Part shown: piece by piece, positions 7,648-12,797 of the stretch
Numbering within the stretch: the stretch's first letter is position 1
Layout: the number at the start of each line of letters is the position of its first letter
From: Candidatus Bathyarchaeota archaeon
GTDB taxonomy: Archaea; Thermoproteota; Bathyarchaeia; Bathyarchaeales; WAQA01
Reading direction: 5' to 3'
NCBI GenBank assembly: GCA_015520475.1
Contig: WAQA01000077.1
Coordinates: 1-12,797, forward strand
DNA: 12,797 bases
Position numbers and translations under genes: made by a program
The notes under the pieces: generated by a model
What the model saw: the letters and a program-made list of their open reading frames with translations, nothing else
Database searches by the model: none
Told to the model about the DNA's origin: nothing

Positions 7648-9450
7648 ATGGGTTGTGGGCGCCGTGATAGATTTCCTTGGACCAGTATGTCACCGCTACC
7701 TAAAAAGAGAGTCTTATCTGAAAGGGAGATCCGTAAACTTATAAGGGAAGAGTATGGAATCGAGATAGTTAAGGGCTTCTCAGAAGTTAATCCTAAATCA
7801 GCATGTGATATCTGCTCTGTTAAGGATGGTTACATAGCAAGTTTCGGATATGTTAAAGAAGCATTCAAGGTATGCCAAAATAATAGGGACTGGATTGAAT
7901 GGAGAACTGAAGAAATACCCGCAACGAACAGTGAAACAATCGTATTTATCTTTGGGATGAGTCTAGGTTACGGCTCATCTATCCCCCAACCATCTGGAAG
8001 ATTCAAGTTATTCCTTAACGATGAAGAGATCATTCAATTCTGTGTGACGAAGCATAGTAGGTTATGGTTCGGAAGAGATGGGACACGCCTATACTTCCAC
8101 CGTTTAAGATATAACACTGCTCCATTAGGGTTAGGATTAAACCTTGACGCTCAGATAAAAGATGAATCTGCAGTCTCCTTCGGTCTAGGTCTCCTAGCGG
8201 TTCCAGCGTGGAAGCTTAAAGACTTCTATAGGAGAAAGGCTACATTAAAGGTTGTACCTATAGGAGAAACCCGTGGTCCAAGCAGTTATACTCCTACGAA
8301 GTCGAAGAGATGGTTCAGACTTGATAATGTTCTCTGGTCCGACTGTAACTTCTATGAAGCCTTAAACGTTATCTCGAAGAATAGGAAAGAGCATGCGGAG
8401 GTTGGAGAATTCCAGGTTTTCTTCGGAGACATTCACAGTCATAGCGGGATTGGAAAGGGAGGAGTTGGATGCGGTACTGGCACACTAAAAGAGAACTTTG
8501 AATATGCAAGGGATGTCGCCGGATTGGACATTTACTCCTTAACGGATCATGACTGGCAAATGGAGCCTGAACATTGGGAGGATCTGCAGAGAACGACAAA
8601 GGAGTACTATGAGCCTGGAAGATTCGTAACTTTTCCAGCTTTCGAATGGACCTCTAAAACGTATGGTCATCGCAACGTTTACTATTTAGAGGAAGGCTAC
8701 CCATTCATGGATTCGAACTCGCAGGAAATCAGTGAGACAGCTCCAACGCCGGAGGATCTCTGGAGGGAAATTGACAGGCTAGGCGTGGAGGCCATAACCA
8801 TACCCCATCATACATGTGTTCCAATCTTTCCAGTATCCTTGGCTGATTATTACAATCCAAGATATGATAGGCTGGTGGAGATATACTCGATATGGGGAAA
8901 TTCTGAACTCTGTGATGAAGAGATGGATCATAGAGGATGCTTTGAGGGACTTACGGTTAGGGAGATACTTAACTATGGATGCAAGATGGGAATAATTGCC
9001 TCCAGCGACTCTCATGATGGGCATCCAGGCAATTCATGTGGTCCACCACTCTCATATCTTGGTAGCGGATGGATAGCTGTTCTGGCAAGAAGACTGGAGA
9101 GGAGGGAGATATGGAATGCCATGAAGATGAGGCGATGCTACGGAACAACTGGGGAACCAATAATATTAGACTTCAGGTTGGACGGTCACTTTATGGGTGA
9201 GGAAGTATCGGTTGATGAGGTGGATGGGAAACCTAGACTCGAAATCAATATAGATGCTCCCACAAGGATCGAGCAGATACAGATAATAAAGAATGGCGAG
9301 GTTGTAGTTCGGATGCAATGTTACGGGAAGAAGGAGAGGAAGGAATGGATTGATCCAGAATATAGGGCTGGAGAGGCAAGCTACTATTACGTGAAAGTTG
9401 TGCAGAGAGACAGGGAGATGGCATGGTCAAGCCCGATATGGATCGAATAG
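7648..9450 (+). CDS. PHP-domain, DUF3604-like metal-dependent hydrolase
   Basis: This 600-residue protein has two parts. Residues 1 to about 250 look like a mixed beta-rich domain with no motif I recognise. From about 255 a PHP-type metallohydrolase begins: FFGDIHSHSG (H263, H265), SLTDHDW (D300, H301, D302), PAFEW (E333), IPHH (H387, H388) and SSDSHDGH (D454, H456, H459). These give a full set of metal ligands, and FGDIHSHSG followed by TDHDW is characteristic of DUF3604-type proteins. A C-terminal region from about 505 (ILDFRLDGHFMGEEV) looks like a small beta domain. PHP enzymes hydrolyse phosphoesters with two or three metal ions; the substrate here is unknown. There is no obvious signal peptide, so it is probably cytoplasmic. 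It is transcribed from its own promoter and is convergent with the DHDPS-like gene. A role in sugar or phosphonate catabolism would be a guess. Confidence 0.85.
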   Translation: MGCGRRDRFPWTSMSPLPKKRVLSEREIRKLIREEYGIEIVKGFSEVNPKSACDICSVKDGYIASFGYVKEAFKVCQNNRDWIEWRTEEIPATNSETIVFIFGMSLGYGSSIPQPSGRFKLFLNDEEIIQFCVTKHSRLWFGRDGTRLYFHRLRYNTAPLGLGLNLDAQIKDESAVSFGLGLLAVPAWKLKDFYRRKATLKVVPIGETRGPSSYTPTKSKRWFRLDNVLWSDCNFYEALNVISKNRKEHAEVGEFQVFFGDIHSHSGIGKGGVGCGTGTLKENFEYARDVAGLDIYSLTDHDWQMEPEHWEDLQRTTKEYYEPGRFVTFPAFEWTSKTYGHRNVYYLEEGYPFMDSNSQEISETAPTPEDLWREIDRLGVEAITIPHHTCVPIFPVSLADYYNPRYDRLVEIYSIWGNSELCDEEMDHRGCFEGLTVREILNYGCKMGIIASSDSHDGHPGNSCGPPLSYLGSGWIAVLARRLERREIWNAMKMRRCYGTTGEPIILDFRLDGHFMGEEVSVDEVDGKPRLEINIDAPTRIEQIQIIKNGEVVVRMQCYGKKERKEWIDPEYRAGEASYYYVKVVQRDREMAWSSPIWIE

Positions 9451-9482
9451 CTGCTCCATCTGCTTCACGATTCGGCTCTGCC

Positions 9483-9507
9483 CTCTAGGATTAGGTGGAG
9501 CCTAGAG
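9483..9507. repeat. Inverted repeat between convergent genes (possible 3'-end hairpin)
   Basis: CTCTAGG at 9483-9489 and CCTAGAG at 9501-9507 form a perfect 7-bp stem with an 11-base loop, in the 124-base gap between the PHP gene (+) and the DHDPS-like gene (-). It could stabilise or end either transcript. No T-tract follows on the plus strand, so a terminator role is weakly supported. Confidence 0.4.
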
Positions 9508-9552
9508 ACTGCTATAAACATTGAGGTCAGTGTACATTCTCGTTATGGATCC

Positions 9553-9571
9553 TCTGTTAAGATTCTGTTAA
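9553..9571. repeat. Short direct repeat at one helical turn
   Basis: TCTGTTAA occurs at 9553-9560 and again at 9564-9571, an 11-base period, just beyond the stop codon of the DHDPS-like gene. The plus-strand sequence continues pyrimidine-rich through 9585, which could contribute to termination of the PHP transcript. It is short enough to be chance. Confidence 0.3.
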
Positions 9572-9574
9572 TCT

Positions 9575-10465
9575 TTATCTCTCCAGTAAACCTGCATCTC
9601 TAAGTATCAACTTAAGTTTCTCTCTGTTCTCTTCAGTTAATGATGTAATAGGTTTTCTTGCTGGTCCAGACGGTCTTCCTAGAAGGTTCATGGCTTCCTT
9701 AACGACGGCTGGGAAGGTTCCTAGATTAAAGGCTGTTCTTAATGGGAGGAGCTTAAACTGTAATTCTCTAGCCTTCTCTATTTCTCCTTTAATGTAGTTC
9801 TCGTATATTCCAACCACGAGCTTTGGCGCTACATTTGCTGTTGCAGCTATTGCTCCCTTACCGCCATATAGAAGGGTTGCGAGTATAAGCGAGTCCCTCC
9901 CAGCTATAACCGAGAATTCTTCAGGTGAATAATAAATGTATTCAGCTGTGAGTGTTAAATCTCCACTACTATCCTTTATGCCCACTATATTGTCGATCTC
10001 AGCGAGACGCCTAACAGTTTCAGCCTCCAAGTTAACACCTGTTCTTCCAGGATTATTATATAGTAGTATTGGGATGTCAACGGCTTCAGCTATGCTCCTA
10101 TAATGGTTGTATAGCTCCTCCTGGCTCGGCCTTATGAAGTAGGGTGTGATTATTGATACTGCATCTGCCCCTGCATCTAAAGCGTATTTACATGCCTCAA
10201 TCGTCTCTTTTGTCGTTATCGCTCCTGTCCCGGCGTAGACTGGTATGCGGCCGTTAGCTGCGTCAACAGCCACCTCAATTATCCTCTTCTTCTCCTCATT
10301 TCTTAGAGCGTAGCCTTCTCCTTGGCTGCCGCATACAAAGACTCCATGTACACCTGAATCAATCAGATAGTCAATTAATTCCCTAATTCCCTTCTCATCT
10401 ATGTTCTCATCTTGATCCAGCGGTGTTACTAGGGCTGGAATTACTCCCTTGACGGTTAACCCCAT
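9575..10465 (-). CDS. DHDPS/NAL-superfamily class I aldolase (lyase) with atypical active site
   Basis: This 296-residue TIM-barrel protein has the usual length for the DapA/NanA superfamily. These enzymes bind a keto acid such as pyruvate on a lysine Schiff base. Visible motifs are GVIPALVTPL at 7-16, CGSQGEGYAL at 45-54, GTGA at 79-82, TPYFIRPSQEEL at 107-118, LLYNNPGRTG at 134-143 and GIKDSSGD at 162-169. K164 is the Schiff-base lysine and Y136 matches E. coli Y133. R141 matches the arginine that binds aspartate semialdehyde. The other triad residues differ: E. coli T44 and T45 are S47 and Q48, and Y107 is F110. A lysine-biosynthetic role is therefore doubtful; a sugar-acid lyase is as likely. 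No lysine genes are nearby. Start choice: the frame extends to GTG 10514-10516, but that abuts the TATA box. ATG 10463-10465 has GGAGG 9 bases upstream and gives the family N-terminus. Confidence 0.9.
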   Translation of the reverse strand: MGLTVKGVIPALVTPLDQDENIDEKGIRELIDYLIDSGVHGVFVCGSQGEGYALRNEEKKRIIEVAVDAANGRIPVYAGTGAITTKETIEACKYALDAGADAVSIITPYFIRPSQEELYNHYRSIAEAVDIPILLYNNPGRTGVNLEAETVRRLAEIDNIVGIKDSSGDLTLTAEYIYYSPEEFSVIAGRDSLILATLLYGGKGAIAATANVAPKLVVGIYENYIKGEIEKARELQFKLLPLRTAFNLGTFPAVVKEAMNLLGRPSGPARKPITSLTEENREKLKLILRDAGLLER

Positions 10466-10474
10466 ATCTTCCAT

Positions 10475-10479
10475 CCTCC
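10475..10479 (-). promoter_or_regulatory. Shine-Dalgarno site that fixes the start of the DHDPS-like gene
   Basis: GGAGG on the minus strand lies 9 bases before ATG 10463-10465. The in-frame ATG at 10472-10474 touches the site directly and is too close to use it. Confidence 0.7.
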
Positions 10480-10516
10480 AAGCTAAAAGCTTCCACGATA
10501 AACTTAGCTGGTGCAC

Positions 10517-10524
10517 TATATATA
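10517..10524 (-). promoter_or_regulatory. TATA box of the DHDPS-like gene
   Basis: TATATATA lies in the 276-base gap downstream of the URO-D-like gene. It predicts a minus-strand transcript start near 10495 and a leader of about 30 bases that contains the GGAGG site. The gene is therefore likely to have its own promoter and not to depend on read-through from the URO-D-like gene. The rest of the gap (to 10741) holds no gene I can support. Confidence 0.5.
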
Positions 10525-10741
10525 GAGTACGTTGTAATTTCCCTACTGCCTCAGAAGGATTAACAAAATCGTCCGAAGATTGGTCTATCTCGCAGGAAGA
10601 CCCTGTCCGAGAGGGAGGGGATGAATTGTGATAAACTTAAATGGTTGGACTTCAGTTTTCAAGATTGGATAGTCCTTTGGATAGGGAGTTGCCCGGAAGG
10701 GTGGAGATGATGAGTCTAAGGGGTGGCAGTCGGGGAGGAGG

Positions 10742-11785
10742 TCACTGTTTTCTGTATCTTCCATACTTCTTAAAGGCTCTATACATTCTCTCTACGTTTT
10801 CAAGTGGGACGTCAATATTCACTTCTCCCCTGCAGAATAGGCCTCCTCTTCCTTCATGGCTGAAGAGCTCTATAACCCTTCTCACATATGCATAGATCTC
10901 CTCAGGTTTTCCCATTGGAAGTATGTACTGTCTATCTATGTCGCTTGATATGCATATTCTATCTCTTACGGCTTCAGCGAGTTCCTCAAGGTTGAAGCAT
11001 GAGAATTGAGGGTTTAATATGTCAACTCCTAAGTCAATTAAATCAGGTATTATATCCATTATATATCCGTCGCTGTGGAAGTATACGTATGCTCCGTGAT
11101 CATGGACGATCTTAAACATCTCTCGGTAGCGGGGCTTAAAGAATTCCCTCCAGAAGTCAGGTCTCACCATAAGCCTATCTTGGGTTCCCCAATCATCAGC
11201 GAATGTAACGGCGTCTGGTTTAAAGTCTAAAATGAGGCCTATAGATTCCAAGCAGTATTCTAGAAGTCTATTAGCGAGTTCATAGAGTCTTCTAGGCCTC
11301 TTTAAGAAGTCTATCATAAGGTTTCTAAATCCTCTGAGCCACTGCATCTTCTCAAAGTAGCATCCCGGATTGAAACTTAAAATAACAAAGTATCCTCTCC
11401 TCTTAAGGTTTATAACTCTCCTTTTAAGTTCCTCTCGATGTGAATTCTTAGATTTCTCTTCTAATGATGGAAAATTGTACCTGTCTAAGTCATCCCACTC
11501 CTTTATTGGGTAATCATAGACTTGACCGTGCAGTCCATCGATTGCTGATATCCATATAGTTCCCCAACTATCCCTATGTATCCCCTTTCTATAATCTGGA
11601 GGGAGATCCTTTGGGTCAGGTATATTAAACCGTGACGGTCCAAAATCCTGCGGATATCTCATAAATATTCTATTCAGTTCTTCACCGTATTTTATGAGAG
11701 CGCAGGGTAGTGGAGAGTGCATGATCGGTGCTCTGTCAGGATGGTTGAGGTTGATGGCTGCTATAACTCTCTCACGGGATCTCAA
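10742..11785 (-). CDS. Uroporphyrinogen decarboxylase-superfamily protein (methyltransferase-like)
   Basis: This 347-residue protein of the URO-D/MtaA superfamily begins with RSRERVIAAINLNHPDRAP, the typical N-terminus of stand-alone URO-D-like proteins. Other family marks are DDWGTQ at 197-202, YFHSDGYIMDIIPDLIDLGVDILNP at 235-259 and a C-terminal GEVNIDVPLENVERMYRAF. True haem-pathway HemE is unlikely, because its N-terminal arginine-rich substrate motif is not seen. In corrinoid methyltransferases (MtaA/CmuA) zinc is held by H-x-C and a later C; here the motif is H237-S-D239 with C318 in FCRG, so one cysteine is aspartate. The activity is unknown; methyl transfer is possible. The start is TTG 11783-11785, supported by GTGATCC on the minus strand (11789-11795) 3 bases before it. 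The gene follows the HtrA gene by 120 bases and precedes the DHDPS-like gene by 276 bases, all on the minus strand. Confidence 0.87.
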   Translation of the reverse strand: MRSRERVIAAINLNHPDRAPIMHSPLPCALIKYGEELNRIFMRYPQDFGPSRFNIPDPKDLPPDYRKGIHRDSWGTIWISAIDGLHGQVYDYPIKEWDDLDRYNFPSLEEKSKNSHREELKRRVINLKRRGYFVILSFNPGCYFEKMQWLRGFRNLMIDFLKRPRRLYELANRLLEYCLESIGLILDFKPDAVTFADDWGTQDRLMVRPDFWREFFKPRYREMFKIVHDHGAYVYFHSDGYIMDIIPDLIDLGVDILNPQFSCFNLEELAEAVRDRICISSDIDRQYILPMGKPEEIYAYVRRVIELFSHEGRGGLFCRGEVNIDVPLENVERMYRAFKKYGRYRKQ

Positions 11786-11788
11786 AAA

Positions 11789-11795
11789 GGATCAC
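11789..11795 (-). promoter_or_regulatory. Shine-Dalgarno site deciding the TTG start of the URO-D-like gene
   Basis: GTGATCC on the minus strand matches the distal part of the archaeal anti-Shine-Dalgarno complement (GGAGGTGATCC) and lies 3 bases before TTG 11783-11785. No ATG near this point gives the conserved family N-terminus. Confidence 0.6.
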
Positions 11796-11832
11796 GTCAC
11801 ATAACTCTTATCCTTTTTAATCTTTCTATTCA

Positions 11833-11840
11833 GATATAAG
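11833..11840 (-). promoter_or_regulatory. Candidate TATA box of the URO-D-like gene
   Basis: CTTATATC on the minus strand predicts a transcript start near 11810 and a leader of about 25 bases that includes the Shine-Dalgarno site. The core is weaker than the TATATATA upstream of the DHDPS-like gene. Confidence 0.35.
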
Positions 11841-11905
11841 TCTTGCCGGAGGCTTTGGTCCTCGATTTTTTCCCTCTATATTTTTAGAAGTATCGATGGT
11901 GGTGA

Positions 11906-12797
11906 TCAACTTTGTTCTATAGGAGGTCTCCTTCCTAGAGTTAATGTTACATTAACCTTCTTTCCATTCCTGATTATGGTCATCAGAATGTTTGAGTTTG
12001 GCTTTGTATTCCTCTCCAGATACGTTGAGAGGTCATCTCCATTCCTTATCTTTGTTCCGTTAATCGCTATTATGATGTCTCCGCCTATCGTTAATGTTGC
12101 CCCGTCTATTCTGATTGTTCTATTCCCCCCTTTCAGTCCAGCTCTCTCGGCTGGACTGTTAGGTAGAACCTTTATTATCAACCAGCCGTAAGTCACATTT
12201 AACCTTAGTACTCTAGCAATATCATATGTGACATCAACTCCGATAACTCCTATCCACGGATGAGGATAACTCTCTCCTCTAATCAAATATGGCAGTTCCC
12301 TTCGTATGGTGTCTGATGGCACAGCAAATCCTACACCCTGCGAATTTGCAACTATCGCTGTTGTGATGCCCACAACTTCCCCGAAAACGTTTAGGAGTGG
12401 ACCGCCAGAGTTACCTGGATTTATCGGCACACTTATCTGTATTATATCTGCTATTACATATCCTCCTGTCACGGTCTCTCTTAGCGTCCTTCCAAGCTGA
12501 CTTATAACTCCTGTAGTCATTGTACCGGTTAATCCGAATGGGTTCCCTATGGCTATCACCGGCTGGCCAACCTTGAGGCTTGCAGAGCTCACTATCTTTA
12601 ATGGTTTAAACTCGTTCGGCGGCGCTTCAACCCTCAATACTGCAAGATCGCTGTATGGATCCTCTCCTAAAACCTTCGCTGGGTAAGTGTCTCCATCAAG
12701 GAATGAAACAGTTATATTTATTACATTCCTAACTACGTGGCTATTAGTTATAATCACCATCTCTCCACTATAGTTATATACGAATCCTGAACCCTGC
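11906..12797 (-). CDS. HtrA/DegP-like serine protease with PDZ domain, N-terminus beyond window
   Basis: This is a trypsin-fold serine protease with one C-terminal PDZ domain, acting on misfolded proteins, usually outside the cytoplasmic membrane. The visible part is 296 residues. The frame is open to the right edge, where it reads QGSGFVYNYSGE before the first in-window methionine, matching the GSGFIxxxxGxIxTNxHVV segment of the family, so that ATG (12758-12760) is not the start. The catalytic triad is complete, counting from the first whole codon: H20 in TNSHVV, D50 in DPYSDLAVL and S130 in NPGNSGGPL. The PDZ domain spans about 177-285 (IGVIGVDV to VTLTLG), with the peptide-groove-like YGWLIIKVLPNSPAERAGL. 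The missing N-terminus probably carries a signal peptide or membrane anchor. The gene lies 120 bases upstream of the URO-D-like gene; the two are probably not functionally linked. Confidence 0.94.
   Translation of the reverse strand, partial: QGSGFVYNYSGEMVIITNSHVVRNVINITVSFLDGDTYPAKVLGEDPYSDLAVLRVEAPPNEFKPLKIVSSASLKVGQPVIAIGNPFGLTGTMTTGVISQLGRTLRETVTGGYVIADIIQISVPINPGNSGGPLLNVFGEVVGITTAIVANSQGVGFAVPSDTIRRELPYLIRGESYPHPWIGVIGVDVTYDIARVLRLNVTYGWLIIKVLPNSPAERAGLKGGNRTIRIDGATLTIGGDIIIAINGTKIRNGDDLSTYLERNTKPNSNILMTIIRNGKKVNVTLTLGRRPPIEQS

Noticed and set aside
10691..10701. GCCCGGAAGGG, similar to the GGAA tetraloop of SRP RNA helix 8
   Set aside because: The flanking conserved asymmetric and symmetric loop bases of SRP RNA are absent and no long complementary helix is visible around it; likely chance.
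10707..10713. ATGATGA resembling a C box of a box C/D guide RNA
   Set aside because: No CTGA D box or D'/C' pair follows within about 60 bases and there is no terminal stem.
11976..12500. Two plus-strand open frames (71 and 64 codons) opposite the protease gene
   Set aside because: Both are antisense to conserved HtrA catalytic and PDZ regions and have no ribosome binding site or known family.
1..12797. tRNA genes or CRISPR repeats
   Set aside because: Scanning by eye for TpsiC-loop-like GGTTCRAATCC on both strands and for regularly spaced direct repeats found only coding matches. A covariance search would be needed to exclude intron-containing tRNAs.

Overview
This window reads as archaeal DNA, most likely from a thermophilic, uncultured Thermoproteota/TACK-type lineage assembled from a metagenome or single-cell library. 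The evidence is an Mre11-Rad50 pair with a zinc hook, TATA-like boxes at archaeal spacing upstream of several genes, Shine-Dalgarno sites of the GGAGGTGATCC type, heavy use of AGA/AGG and ATA codons, and an extracytoplasmic HtrA-type protease. The lineage assignment is inference from gene content only. The first 19 bases are the Nextera/Tn5 mosaic-end adapter, so the left edge is a library or assembly end and not biology.

Layout. Positions 20-3485 (+) hold two adjacent multi-spanning membrane proteins. The first is a 5'-truncated C-terminal fragment. The second is a complete 889-residue GT-C-like glycosyltransferase with an extracytoplasmic C-terminal domain. They are 22 bases apart and probably co-transcribed, which suggests a cell-surface glycosylation locus. 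Positions 3486-3834 contain no convincing gene, but hold a GC-rich block, a small hairpin and TATA-like sites that could drive mre11. Positions 3835-7439 (+) are mre11 and rad50, overlapping by 4 bases (ATGA). They form a DNA double-strand-break processing complex; HerA and NurA, the usual archaeal partners, are not in the window. The Rad50 carries a divergent ABC signature.

Positions 7648-9450 (+) encode a DUF3604/PHP-like metal-dependent hydrolase with its own TATA box, an inverted repeat over the promoter and a strong Shine-Dalgarno site. A 7-bp inverted repeat lies in the gap between it and the convergent gene that follows. On the minus strand, reading right to left, come a truncated HtrA/DegP-like protease (11906 to the window edge), a uroporphyrinogen-decarboxylase-superfamily protein (10742-11785, TTG start) and a dihydrodipicolinate-synthase-superfamily lyase with a non-canonical active site (9575-10465).

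The PHP, URO-D-like and DHDPS-like genes may form a small catabolic neighbourhood, but each of the three has its own candidate promoter and no shared pathway can be read from the sequence alone. I did not find RNA genes, CRISPR arrays, insertion sequences or an obvious new defence system. The most unusual signals are the altered Rad50 signature, the altered DHDPS triad and the 349-base unexplained gap upstream of mre11.
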